Both the position numbers and the translations under genes were made by a program. The notes under the pieces were generated by a model that saw only the letters and a program-made list of their open reading frames with translations, had not been told where the DNA came from and did not search any database. Shown here one piece after another: positions 20,834 through 31,147 of a DNA stretch of 64,000 nucleotides (within the stretch, counting starts at the first letter, position 1; every line of letters starts with the position of its first letter). Source of the stretch: Aradus depressus (Eukaryota > Arthropoda > Insecta > Hemiptera > Aradidae). The DNA is taken from the NCBI GenBank assembly GCA_963662175.1, contig OY759215.1, positions 9,537,079 to 9,601,078 of the forward strand, given 5' to 3'.

Positions 20834-21090
20834 AATGTTCGTATTTTTCATCCGTTCAAAACTCATACTGTTTTACCCAATTATGTATGTATGTGCGTAT
20901 GTTCATACATATTATATCGTAATAACCGGAATGAAAAAACAACTTTTTCTTATTTTTTAGATAGTTTTTTACGGAATATCGTTCCTAACACCGTTACTTT
21001 TAAATAGCAAACCAAACTAGATACGGGTTTTACATCGTTATATCCGGAAAATCGTTATATCAGGAATAGTTATAAAAGGATTTTACTGTA

Positions 21091-21404
21091 ATTCTAAAAG
21101 TATATTACGTAATTATATAATTAAATATCTTGTGTCAATATAGGACTTTATTAGTGACATAAAAAGGAGAGTTAGTAATTCGTAGTAGTCTGGATTGGAA
21201 TGCTAGAATACGACCTACGTTTAATTGTTTAACTGTACCCTTAATTTATAAGTCCATGCGTCCAGATTGGACGTATAATGTAAATAGTATAAACAATTCA
21301 TATTAATTTAAATCGGACGTTTTCTACACAAAAAAGTGGATATAATGATGAAATTATAGGGGAAAAACCATTCAATATTAATGTTTAAATGCTAATGAAA
21401 CTGG
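21091..21404. other. Unassigned AT-rich sequence
   Basis: Right flank of the MITE. No gene or repeat recognised. Confidence 0.35.
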
Positions 21405-21860
21405 AGGAAAAACGGTGGTCGGTGAATCACCGGCAACGTAGTTCCTCAGAACGAAATAATCAATTAACTCCCCCCCCCCCCCCCCCCAAAACCAGTCGGC
21501 CGTTTGCGCTAATATTCAACAGATGTCTTACATAAGGGCTCCTAAATCCTCATAGGTACTACATTTTGTATCGATAAATTCCTTACATTGGCAGTTATTA
21601 AGGTTAATAATCCCCTGACACCCCCCCCCCCTCCCCTTAAGCCAATATCGCTGAAGTTTGACAGGTTATGTCCTCATTGGGTTTTGACGTTAAAAATGAA
21701 ATTTCATGTCGATACATTCATTACATCGGCAGTTATTCGGGTTTATGAGTTGAGCCCCCTCTGATCCTTTCCTTCTCTTCTGCCGATTCCGCTGAAAAAT
21801 TAATGTTTCGTTTTTACGGGGTTTTGATTTCACATATGAAATTTTCAATTTTTTCAAAAA
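21405..21860 (-). repeat. Family A modular repeat, reverse copy
   Basis: Starts with the inverted right end (GGTGAATCACCG hairpin and a GTAGTTCCTCAG phrase) and runs through three modules with CATCGGCAGTTATT, TCGCTGAA and GAGTTGAGCCCCCTC phrases. Poly(C) runs at 21471-21487 and 21621-21630 replace the G-rich part of modules. Confidence 0.7.
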
Positions 21861-21874
21861 ATGTTTTACCAGAC

Positions 21875-21960
21875 TGCCTGATGAGGGGATTCCGGAAGCC
21901 GGCTAGGAAAATAATAAAAACTGTGAGAGGTGAGACTACATTTTTATCTGTTACACTTTG
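21875..21960 (+). repeat. Short dispersed repeat (family C)
   Basis: Contains the phrase AAGCCGGCTAGGAAAATAAT then CTGTGAGAGGTGAGACTACA. Related copies sit at 28200-28262 and 37930-38045. Nature unknown. Confidence 0.5.
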
Positions 21961-22163
21961 TAGACCTGGAGCGCAATAAGATCAGATCATGAGGTAAACA
22001 CTCATAATATTTAGTGGCTACCCCTTAAACTCCCTCTCGTTGCTAATTTTTAGAAGCCCCAATTTCTGATCGGACTTGTGTGAAATTTCAAAAACTCTCG
22101 TGGAAGTGTTTAGACGTGATGTTGTAACAGACCCACAAACACACGCCATTTCTACTTTATTAA

Positions 22164-23111
22164 CCCTCCTAATACCACGTGACCTGTGAAACGAAAAATA
22201 CCACGTGGGGTCCTTTTGAGACCCCACTTCATTTTTCAATTTTTCATGTACCAACTAGCTTTTCATTCTAACTTTTTCAATCAAGTTCATTCAAAAATGA
22301 GGGAAAAATAACAAAGAGTTTAAAAAGTTAGAAAAAATGGTATAAAAAATGTTTATTCAAAAAAAAGTAAATCATGAAACTTATAAAAGTATATTCACAC
22401 TATGGGTGCTATTATTATTTACATTTCGCGCAAAGAAGTTTTTTTGTGACATGGTTTTTACATACGTGCTTCTAGCTCATCAAGTTCTTTATCGTCCGTT
22501 TCCAAAACGTCTTCAACATCGGAGATCACTTCGAGCTGTTCCGTTTCCACAAGGGCCTCCTCAGATTCAAACCCTGCAATCTCCCTGGCACGCTCTACTA
22601 ACATCAACGTTCGCGAGGACACAATGTGTTCCATGAGTTACCTTTACGGCCCGAACCGTCAACGCATACTGAAATTAGATCTAAATAAAATTCAAGAGGT
22701 GAACGAGAAGTGGAAACCAAGAAATGTTGATCAGAAAGAGCTCCAGGAAAAACTCCAGTGGGTGCGGGCAATGTCTTCTTCGAATTGCAGGTCAATTGAA
22801 GAGCAAACGTAACTTTTCGTAATTGTTTACTGAGTGGAACTTCTTGAAAATACTTCTCATCAGACGAACGAAAATGTGATATGGATAATACCAAGTGGGG
22901 TCCCGCGTGACCCCAACTACGTTTTTGTGAAAATATTATTTTATATCAATTTTTAAAATACAAACTGAATAAATTTTCTTAATGAAATCGAATGGAGATA
23001 GTCTACGGATAAATGTCCTGAAGCCTCATCGAAATAGAAATTATATTGAGCAGTTCATACACATTTTAAAACGCATGGGGTCTTTTTTGACCCCACGTGG
23101 TATTAGGAGGG
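22164..23111. mobile_element. piggyBac-like non-autonomous transposon
   Basis: Flanked by TTAA on both sides (22160-22163 and 23112-23115) and ending in perfect 18-bp inverted repeats starting CCCTCCTAATACCACGTG, i.e. the CCY...RGG ends and TTAA target of piggyBac transposons. Subterminal copies of GGGGTC/GACCCC pairs (22205-22228, 22898-22915, 23079-23097) strengthen this. At 948 bp it is too short to encode a transposase; see the acidic ORF inside. Confidence 0.85.
22458..22604 (-). pseudogene. Acidic ORF, possible piggyBac transposase N-terminal remnant
   Basis: A 48-codon open frame begins MLVERAREIAGFESEEAL and is rich in Glu/Asp (ISDVEDVLETDDKELDELE) to its stop. Acidic, low-complexity N-termini are common in piggyBac transposases, and the location inside the element fits. 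No DDD catalytic motif is present. The assignment is inference from composition and context. Confidence 0.35.
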
Positions 23112-23183
23112 TTAATATAGAAGATGACTATTTGATCCAAGTGAAGAGCAGTTTGTTGTGAAGGGAGGGCGGGAGTGATGTGA

Positions 23184-23255
23184 TGACGTCAGAGAAGGCG
23201 GGAGATGGTTGTCATGGAAACATCCAATATATAGTCACACCTAATCTCAGACTGC
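23184..23255 (+). promoter_or_regulatory. Candidate promoter cluster (CRE, X-box-like, TATA, Inr)
   Basis: Within 70 bp there is a CRE palindrome TGACGTCA (23184-23191), an RFX X-box-like GTTGTCATGGAAAC (23208-23221), TATATA (23228-23233) and a TCAG initiator-like site (23247-23250). TATA-to-Inr spacing is about 20 bp, shorter than the usual ~30, with another possible start further on. No gene was recognised downstream, only a 62-codon frame from 23180. Confidence 0.3.
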
Positions 23256-23793
23256 TACTATTACCAGACACTATTTGCCCATTAATCAACCATACTATGT
23301 ATTTAGTTGAGAGACTGTACAAGTGTTTTCATTGTTTTATTTCACAATATAAAATTATACATTTGTAGTATTTGGACAAATAAATTCTAAATTCCATCGA
23401 CTGGGATACCAGTTGATGGAATGTAGAATATCTATTATAAAAAAGGAATGTAACAAACAAGAAAATATTACTTATATGTACCTAAGTAATTCAAATACAG
23501 TACTTTCTGAAACGATCAAACTTAAAATGAAAAAATGGTCTCAAATAATCTTAGTGGATATGCTTATGGTTATAATTAATTGACAATTTAGAAATTTGAT
23601 TTTTACGGTCATTTTGTGTTGAAAAAAATAACTTTCCTAATCAGGAAGTTCTTGTTCTGACCTCTAGAAGTTTTTATTTTAGTATATTTAAAATTAAAAT
23701 GTTTAGACAGTTTTTCTTTGTGGTGCGGGTCCAAAGGCTGCAGCTTAGATAGCCTGGCCCTAGACTCTAATATGCACTGTTGTCAGATATTTT

Positions 23794-23930
23794 GCTCTTG
23801 GTTCTATCCACTGTAGCACCTTTATCTCATCACTGATATTTCATTTTATTTGTTACTCTGTCCAGTGACTATCATGTATTTATTCTTAGGGGACCTCGGT
23901 CCCAGAATAAAATTTATTTTCATTCATTCA
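23794..23930 (+). mobile_element. LINE 3'-terminal fragment (same family as 252-1075)
   Basis: Nearly identical to positions ~900-1070: TTTTGCTCTTGGTT, CCACTGTAGCACCTTTATC and GGGGACCTCGGTCCCAGAAT, followed by a CATT-repeat tail. Strongly 5'-truncated insertion. Confidence 0.75.
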
Positions 23931-24348
23931 TTACCTCTTAAAAATTTACAAAAATAAAAACGATAATTCGATTAATTTACTTTCTTCTTTTCTTTATAGA
24001 CATCCTATAAATATATATTACCTATATATTAAATGTATATTATATATAAATATATTTCAGCAAAAGCAAAATTAACAATTGTATAATAAATGTTAATTGA
24101 ATTACACTTTCAATCAGGGATTAAATCAAAATATTATTATTATTTTTTAAATTATATCATAATAGTTTTTTGGAAGGAGAGAATAGAGTATCAAGTACGG
24201 TTGGTAACTGAAGGAAACATCTGACTGAGAACGATTTTATTTTTAATTCCAGTAAATATGTTGATACAAACATCCTAATGTGGCTGAATTGTGTGTTTTT
24301 CTTAGCCATTGTATATGGCGATCACAGACCCAATCCTCACGTAACAAA
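23931..24348. other. Unassigned AT-rich sequence
   Basis: TATATA-rich simple sequence near 24010-24060; no gene. Confidence 0.35.
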
Positions 24349-24477
24349 GAGGGTGCCAGTAGCTCAGTGGTATGCGTGCTATCTTACTGAGTTTCATGAT
24401 CATGGGGTTCAAAACCCGACATAATCTGGGAGGAGAAAGAAACTTAGCACGCCGTCCTTCGGATGGGACTTTAAAAT
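24349..24477 (+). mobile_element. SINE1 head with truncated 3' part
   Basis: The tRNA-like head (GGTGCCAGTAGCTCAGTGG, box B GGTTCAAAACCC) and the first part of the body up to CGGATGGGACTTT are present; the 3' half is deleted. Confidence 0.75.
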
Positions 24478-24489
24478 TGGTAGGTAGTT

Positions 24490-24580
24490 TTCAGAGGTAA
24501 AGCGAAATTGTTAATTAGCACTGGGGAAATATATTGTCAGTGATTCACCGACGATTTTTTGCTAATTTGTCATTTATTAA
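24490..24580 (+). repeat. Family A right-end fragment
   Basis: Contains TTAGCACTGGGGAAATATAT and the GTGATTCACCG hairpin that ends family A copies. Confidence 0.5.
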
Positions 24581-25075
24581 ATAATTCTCAGGTTTTTCAT
24601 TTGTGTATTATTTATATTGATGGTGTGTCCATTTTACCTTCTGTATTAAATATGAAGTTAGTTTTTGCCTTTAGCCTGGATTTCGGGTTTTTGTCTTAAC
24701 CCAAAAGTAAATGTTTTGCTATTAATTTACGTTAGATAATATTTTGAATAAAGAAACATAACAAAACAATTTGTTGAAAATAATGGAGGGAAGATGTAGG
24801 TAGCGTCGATAAAAACAGTCGGGGGTTGGTTTTCCACCTCGCCCCCCCCTCTTCTGTCTGAATTAAATATGAGTTAAACAGCCCACCAGGCCCCCAACAG
24901 ACACTGCATCACAACCTTTCCAAAAAGAAGAGGAAAAAAAACGGGAAAACAGAAGGAAAAACCTCTTTTACAGGAGAAAAACAGGAGAGGGGACAGACAT
25001 GTGTCCACACTTGGAAAAGGTTCGTATTGAATCAGAGATCCACACCGAACCCTTTTCAAAGAAATAACTGCATAT
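24581..25075. other. Unassigned sequence
   Basis: AT-rich, then a GA-rich patch around 24890-25000. No gene supported. Confidence 0.3.
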
Positions 25076-25165
25076 GTTTACTTCCCAGCAGAGGGGATGT
25101 TATATAATCGGTCAAAAATTCTTTGTTGAATTCTCACCGGAATTTCATGTTCTTCCGAGAACTTA
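25076..25165 (+). repeat. Family A left-end fragment
   Basis: Carries the left-end string (CTTCCCAGCAGAGGGGATG then TTATATAATCGGTC and TCACCGGAATTTCATGTTC), with the hairpin arms damaged. Confidence 0.6.
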
Positions 25166-25334
25166 AATGGATCCAAGATGGTCAACATCACCTTCCTTAT
25201 CCATCTTAAGATGAACAAAACGACACCGCCCGTTATACTCTAATATGAAAGTAAAAATGAAATAATACAAAAACGGACTATACTTGCTAATACACTGAGT
25301 ATAAATAAAGGTAAAAAAGAATATATTTATAAAA

Positions 25335-25450
25335 TATACACATTTATTTATTCATAGAAACAAATACACATAATTATTTATTCATATAAACATATATACA
25401 CATTTAATTATTCATATAAACATATATACACATTTATTTGTTCATAATAT
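25335..25450 (+). repeat. AT-rich ~33-bp tandem repeat, about three copies
   Basis: Successive copies of a unit containing TACACATTTATTTATTCATA with small variations. Confidence 0.7.
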
Positions 25451-25591
25451 ATACGACTAAAATCGATTATCCTTTTCAGATTAAACAAAAACCATAAAAG
25501 TGTTCTTTAGCTCAAGAAACAATAATTTAATGTTTTTTTTTCAGTTACTGTTGATCTTATTTGGGAAAAGTTACAGTTAAGTAAAAAAGTT

Positions 25592-26042
25592 GGTACTTAC
25601 GTATTAACGCCACCGCAGCAAATCAATCAACATGTATTTGTAAATTAAAAATTATTAAAGCTATTTATTTATTTTTAGCATGTATAATTATTGGTTTTGT
25701 AATATGGATATTGATAATCTGACCCTCCCGTCGTTCAAATCATAATAGTTAATTCTGGTTTTAAGACTTTATATATTTGCGCATTTGCAATGCGATTAAT
25801 ACGTTAATACGCCGATGCGCAAATATATAAAGTCTTAAAACCAGAACTAACTATTATGATTTGAACGACGGGAGGGTCAGATTATCAATCAAACGGGCGG
25901 TACGCCCGCATATTACAAAACCAATAATTATACATGCTAATAATAATTATAAAGTCCAAAAATAAATAAATAGCTTTAATAATTTTTAATTTACAAATAC
26001 ATGTTGATTGATTTGCTGCGGTGGCGTTAATACGTAAGTACC
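25592..26042. mobile_element. Foldback MITE with near-complete inverted arms and 8-bp TSD
   Basis: A 451-bp element starting GGTACTTACGTATTAACG and ending in its inverse, flanked by AAAAAGTT on both sides (25584-25591, 26043-26050). The arms (about 200 bp each) are near-identical; the right arm has ~20 bp extra near 25945 and a GGGCGGTACGCCC block where the left arm has a shorter sequence. No coding capacity. An 8-bp duplication points to hAT or P-type mobilisation, but the ends do not match a hAT consensus I know. Confidence 0.85.
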
Positions 26043-26124
26043 AAAAAGTTAGTTGTTAAATCAAAATGAAAGACTTTTGGTTTTGTAAGGAGATTCTGAA
26101 TTCATATAAATATATAATATATTT

Positions 26125-26488
26125 GTCATAGCATCAATTCTCCCATTTATTCTTTTGCTTTTAAAAAATAGAAGTTACAGACATTTTGGGTAGCACTCTC
26201 TTTATAAGTATCTAAAATTTATCTGTTCTTCATGTTAACATTCCTTCTGTCAATCAGAATCCCCTTGTTATAGAACATATTTATAGAGTCGACCTCTATA
26301 TTGACTTGGTGTTTGAATATAGAGATCGAATAAATATGTTCTGTAAAAAGAACATTCTGATTGACAGAAATAATGTTAACATAAAAAACAGAACAATACT
26401 AGATACTGATGATGGGAGTGCTTCCCGAAACGTCTGGAATTGCTATTTTATTTAAAGCAAAAAAATAAATGGAAGAAGTGATGCTGTA
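26125..26488. mobile_element. Large inverted-repeat element (arms ~170 bp, diverged)
   Basis: Left arm (from ATAGCATC at 26128) and right arm (to GATGCTGT) pair with mismatches through CCCATTTATT, CAGACATTTTGGG, AGCACTCTC, AGTATCTA, TGTTAACATT, TCTGTCAATCAGAAT and AGAACATATTTAT blocks, leaving a short central loop near 26305-26315. No ORF. The target duplication is unclear. Confidence 0.7.
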
Positions 26489-26982
26489 ATAAAAAAAATT
26501 AAATACGAAAGACATTTTCGTTTTAAACATGTTTTTCTATACATTTTTTCTCTAGAGTTAGATTTTCGATTAGCGAAAGAAGTGAGGGGTGGCGAGGTGG
26601 AGAGGGAGGTAGTGGAGGCGCAGGAAAGGGCGCTTAGCTCACCTGATCAGCCTCCTCATTCCCCCCAATCCATGCTATAGACCTTTCTTCTTCGCTGTCT
26701 ACTGTTTTCTCAATGTTCAAGTAATTATCAATTAAAATATTTAATATTGAAAGAATATTAACATATTTTCCTGCAATGAGAAACATGAACGCGATCACAC
26801 AGCTAGTAAAAAATTACATTTACATAGATTCGATGATCCCGCAACTACGGTACACACCAGAAATTAGTTGTTTTCGTGGGACATAAATTCAATTTTCGCC
26901 CCATTCGGGCAATCGTATAGCGGGACCCTTTTTTGAGAGAAAAGATTCGCAGCCACTGCGAATATCCAAGGTACATTTAAGT
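26489..26982 (-). other. Downstream flank / probable 3' UTR of the MADF-BESS gene
   Basis: Follows the stop codon of the minus-strand gene. A possible polyadenylation signal ATTAAA lies at 26740-26745 on the minus strand; its use is uncertain. A purine-rich tract occurs at 26580-26625. Confidence 0.3.
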
Positions 26983-29900
26983 CTATGACGAAGTAGCCGG
27001 GTAGTTGTCAGTTATATTAGTGAATTCGTTCAGCCTCTCCATTATAGCTTTGTTCAGTACTTTAGATATCAAAGCTTCTGCGTACATACGCTGTTCTGGA
27101 TTAGTAACTTTCTCCAGTTTCGTGCTGATATACTGACCGAATGCTTCGGATTCATTCAACTTTGAATTGAGTACTTCATTGCATTTGGTCACAAACGTTC
27201 GATTCTGTTCCTCATCTGCTTTTCGCTTCTTCTCAGGGATGATATTTAAATTGAATGATGATTTCCTATCAAGTACTGACGAAGGTTTGCTCAACACTCT
27301 CTGGAAAATATAATTACAGGTTAATTATTTTTTTAGAATGATATACAGAAAAATCATGGAAAAACGAATGTTCAGTCTCTAAACTACTACTTTAGTAACT
27401 TCGGTAGGATAACAATTAATCACGATAGTAAGTGAGCGTAGTCCGGTAAATGTTCATTCTCATTGTTACCGAATCAGTAATTTTGTTTACTTTTCCCCAT
27501 ATTAGTTGAATTTCTACTACACATGTGAAAATCGCGTTTCCACAACTGTGATACGCGTAAAATTAGTGCAACGCAGGGACTTTCCCCGTGATTTAATTTT
27601 CCCCCCAAAAATTCTCTCTTTCTCCCCATTCAATAAATTGTAAAACGGTCATTCCACGTCAGTCAACCATTGAATTTTGCAACAACAAAAAAATCTACAA
27701 TTTATTTTTATGATCTATTATTACGTACTAAAAATTATGAAATGAATGAAAAAACAATTTTTATTCTGGGACATACGTCTCCTAAGAATAACAACATAAG
27801 AAATAAACAAAAGAGATACAAGTATCAACCAAGTTAAAGTAAAAGATAAAAAATAAGGGCCTACAGCAACTAAAGGAACAGAAACAGTTAGAAATAAGGA
27901 TAAACAGATCGTATTAAAATAAATAAAATAAATAAATAAATAAATAATGTGTGTCACACACCGTCATACATACATTTATTTACTGTTATGATACAATTAT
28001 GATGGAATTCATAGAGTTATATACATCTTAACCCTGTGATGTGAAAAATAAAAGAAATTCAAACTCATATTCATTATAATATGAAGACAGATGGTTTGGC
28101 GAAAAGTGATATTTCTCAGAATTCAAAATAAGTGTAGTGATGGGGACGAATACGTTATTAATTTTTTGAATCTGAGTAATAACTCTGAACAGGAATAACG
28201 TATTTGTATCTCAAAAGCCGACTAGCATAAAATAATAAAATCTGTGAAAAGTCGAACAATTTTGTTCGTTTTTGCTACCTGTGTCATAATTATATAGGTT
28301 GGTTATTGTGACTCATGCCCGGGCTTTAACTACGAGATCATATCGCTCACGACCAGAGTGTTCGGTCGTCGCTTTGGTGGACATGAGACCGACTCTACTA
28401 TGGGAGTCCTAAATTTTGTCTATCCTAACGTTTTTTAAAAAAAAGTTATATCGGCGCCCTCTAATTAGTTATATATAATAATAATAATAATTTTTAGGAC
28501 GGCTGGCGTAGAAGGCATAATATAATCCAGGCAACAATATCAATTTATAATCTAGAATTGTCCCAAATAATAAATAAAAAATATAAACGAGTAAATTAAA
28601 TAAATATAAATACATTTTTGAAGTATTACTTTGTTCGTTATTACTTTTTTTAAAATATAATAAAAACAACTCTGATTGTTTTCTAATGAATGTTCGTACT
28701 AGGTACATTAAATGTGGCAGTCCCCTCCATAACAGGGATCTCTGTATTATTTCAAATGTGATACTAAGATGTTATGGATGAGGTTTCTCATAGAAATAAA
28801 GGACATTGTCTTCCATGATTGGAAATAAAACAGTGGGAAGACAACGTTTTTTATTTCTATCTGTGTTATATATGTTTAACTCTTTTGAATAACTGCAAAA
28901 TGTATCAATATAAATAAAACTAACTACAGTCCAACTTACCAGCGTCTATAAAAATAGTAGAAAAGCAATCTTGATTAGGTACTCAAGTTTCAATTCTCGT
29001 TTTTGTTCAATCAAAAATTTGCTCTATCCGTCACAAAATGTTATGTTATATTATTATTGTAGTTTATACAAAAAAACAATTTACCATGCTCGATTTTTTT
29101 TGTACAGGAAACTCTTCCAAAATGTCCGTCCAAAATGATTGAACAGATAATATATCCTGAATATCCGATATGTTATAAAATATTTGTGAACATAGTGAAA
29201 CATACGATAGTTACCTGGTATATTTCATCTTCATCCGCAGTGTTCTCCAATTCATTCTTGAATTCTTGTATCGCACCCTGAGTTGGTTCTGAGAGGACCT
29301 TCTTTTCCACCGTTTTCGCTGGCGATTCTTCATCTATTAAGAAAGTTAGATACTTATAGTACCACAAATGTGAACGGTACACTTCACCGTTTTCAGACTC
29401 CTGCGATTTCTCTACCTACAAAAAAAAATATTTTATAGCAAAAAAAAATGTTATCTTAATACTTAAATAGAAAATATATACATGCTCCCTCCTAACCCCT
29501 AAAACTCTTGACCGATTTTAATACTTTTGGTGTCGTTCGATTCGTCTCAGTTACACAAACGTTATAGGTTATAAAAATATTTTTAAAATGCGGCTATTAG
29601 GCACAAATAGTAAGTGAATGTTTCGTTTCTCACCTCAATCTTTCGAGTGACGTATTAGTTTGATGGATATTAAAGGAAGATTCTAAAAATATAAGGTTTG
29701 TTGGGCATATAACAAATAATCAATGTGTAATAATTTTTAAAAAACATAAATAATTGTCAAGAGCGAGTTGGACACAATGCCTACCAATATGTATAACTTA
29801 AATACACTACCTACTAAAAAGCTTGAAATATGTTACGTCTGCCTTGTATTGGTATTTTTTTATTTATACACATGTTTTACTAATTATTTTGAATATTATA

Positions 29901-30966
29901 GTTATTATGACTCATGCCCGGGCTTCAACTACGTGGTCATATCACATACGACCAAGAGCTCTTTCGTCACTCTGGTGAACGTGAGCCCGACTCTACTATG
30001 GGAGTCCTAAATTTTTCAACCTAGGTCTTTAACGAGTATCTGACATCGTACAGGCTCGGCACCATCGCTTAACGTCCCATCTGGGAAGGCGTGCTTAAGT
30101 TTATTTTATCTGGAAGGTACCTCGGCCGGGTTTCGAACCCGTGAACTTGAGCTCAGTAAGCACGCACGCATAGCACTGAGCTACCGGCGCCCTCTTGAAT
30201 ATTATAATAAATATGTCTGTCATAAGATGAGGAGAGTTGAAGAGGTTTCAATGTGTAGTCGTAGTCTCACATAATTTTATCCTATGTTGCAGTTAACTAT
30301 TAAATTGACGTGCGACTATGCCTTCACTTTGAAACCTCTTTTTTTTTATGACGAGTTATGACAGACATAATTACTAAAATATTCAAAACAATTTGAAATA
30401 AATTTATTTTTATCTTTTTAGTTGAGAGTTTTTTTGTATTTGAACTTATTTTTCGTTGTCCGATTTTAGTTTTTTTTAACGTTATTTTTGTTTTTTTCAG
30501 TGCACATAAATCTCTTTTTATGAAATTTTTAAACTGTTAAAACCTCGGATTCCCCCATATATTATCTGGTTCTTCACTGCTCAAGGTAGCGGTTTACACT
30601 GTTATCCCTTTTTCAATTTCAACACACTGTTTAACAACTCAAAAACCCTAAATACATATAAAACATTTAAGAAAATAAGTGGTTACGTACCTTCCTGAGC
30701 TCTTTTCGAAAGGAGCCCCGTATAGACTGCACCTTGGTCTTCACCATTCTATCATCAGCCTGAGGATCGTACTGCTTCCACACATCGACCAGAGCACGAT
30801 ACCCACGCACTTTCAAACTCTTGTTATTGTAGACATCTCGGTTCTTCACCTCCCAGAGGGCGGGATGAGCACGATACGTGTCAATAAACTCTTTTAGAAT
30901 GTCCTTGGGGATAATTCGTAAGTCAGTTCGTAAATAACTGTTATCCTCGAAATCATCAATCTCCAT
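26983..30966 (-). CDS. MADF-BESS domain protein (three exons)
   Basis: A predicted DNA-binding nuclear protein of the MADF-BESS family (Adf-1-like), 264 residues. Coding exons: 30691-30966 (92 codons), 29215-29415 (67 codons), 26983-27300 (105 codons plus stop). Junctions are canonical and all in phase 0: donors AGGAAG|GTACGT and ACCAG|GTAACT, acceptors TTTTTGTAG|GTAGAG and TTTTCCAG|AGAGTG. Exon 1 starts MEIDDFED and carries the MADF core (FIDTYRAHPALWEVKN, YNNKSLKVRGYRALVDVW, VQSIRGSFRKELRK); exon 2 completes it with the typical SHLWYYKYLTFL. Exon 3 has a lysine-rich KKRKADEE segment and a BESS motif (about residues 209-240; ESEAFGQYISTKLEKV then NPEQRMYAEALISKVL). MADF binds DNA, BESS mediates protein contacts. 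It is the only convincing host gene here; introns are full of repeats. Target and pathway cannot be inferred. Confidence 0.85.
28200..28262 (+). repeat. Family C short dispersed repeat
   Basis: AAAAGCCGACTAGCATAAAA followed by TAATAAAATCTGTGA; matches copies at 21875 and 37930. Confidence 0.5.
28297..28461 (-). mobile_element. SINE1, internally deleted (in intron 2)
   Basis: Tail and 3' half (GACTCATGCCCGGGCTTTAAC to CCTAACG) are joined directly to the terminal CGGCGCCCTC of the head; the middle is missing. Lies within intron 2 of the MADF-BESS gene. Confidence 0.75.
29881..30394. mobile_element. Foldback MITE interrupted by a SINE (in intron 1)
   Basis: Inverted arms: left AATTATTTTGAATATTATA, then after the SINE ATAAATATGTCTGTCAT and AGAGGTTTCAATGTG; right arm the inverse with ATGACAGACATAATTACTAA and ATTCAAAACAATT. 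The SINE1 copy split the left arm. Size without SINE is about 210 bp. No coding capacity. Confidence 0.65.
29901..30194 (-). mobile_element. SINE1 with 12-bp target duplication
   Basis: Nearly full-length copy, tRNA head at the right (CTGAGCTACCGGCGCCCTC; box B GGGTTTCGAACCCG in reverse). Flanked by TTGAATATTATA at 29889-29900 and 30195-30206. Inserted inside the foldback arm. Confidence 0.85.
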
Positions 30967-30981
30967 TTTTTTTTTTTTTCT

Positions 30982-30989
30982 TATCGATA
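30982..30989. promoter_or_regulatory. DRE-like motif TATCGATA
   Basis: Perfect 8-bp palindrome TATCGATA 16 bp upstream of the MADF-BESS start codon. It is the DREF-bound core-promoter element of Drosophila housekeeping genes. Confidence 0.45.
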
Positions 30990-31135
30990 GAGAAAGAATC
31001 CTATGAACACTACAACAACAGAAATGTAAGAAGACGGGATTGTTGTGAGGACGATCTCCAAGACTAGGTCCACAAACTGAAGGTAGGATGGTGTGAGGAA
31101 AGCATGGCAGGATTGTGTGGTGTGACTAGGACGAG

Positions 31136-31147
31136 TGCGCATGCGTC
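31136..31147. promoter_or_regulatory. NRF-1-like motif
   Basis: TGCGCATGCGTC closely matches the NRF-1/Ewg palindrome YGCGCAYGCGCR. About 170 bp upstream of the start codon. Confidence 0.4.

Larger units (their letters stand above)
10218..21088 (+). mobile_element. pogo/Tigger-like MITE split by nested insertions
   Basis: The left end reads CAGTAAAATC followed by a TATAACGATAT segment and the right end is its inverted counterpart, GATTTTACTG. TA dinucleotides flank both ends (10216-10217 and 21089-21090), the target duplication of Tc1/mariner-pogo elements. Subterminal TACATCGTTATATCCGG occurs across the LTR-element target site on the left and, inverted, on the right; such repeated CGTTATA subtermini are typical of pogo/Tigger. 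Subtracting the inserted LTR element, LINE and SINE leaves only about 0.5 kb with no transposase, so it is a non-autonomous element that served as a landing site. Confidence 0.7.

Noticed and set aside
22604..22894. 96-codon minus-strand ORF in the piggyBac-like MITE
   Set aside because: No piggyBac motif; the adjacent acidic frame is the better remnant candidate.
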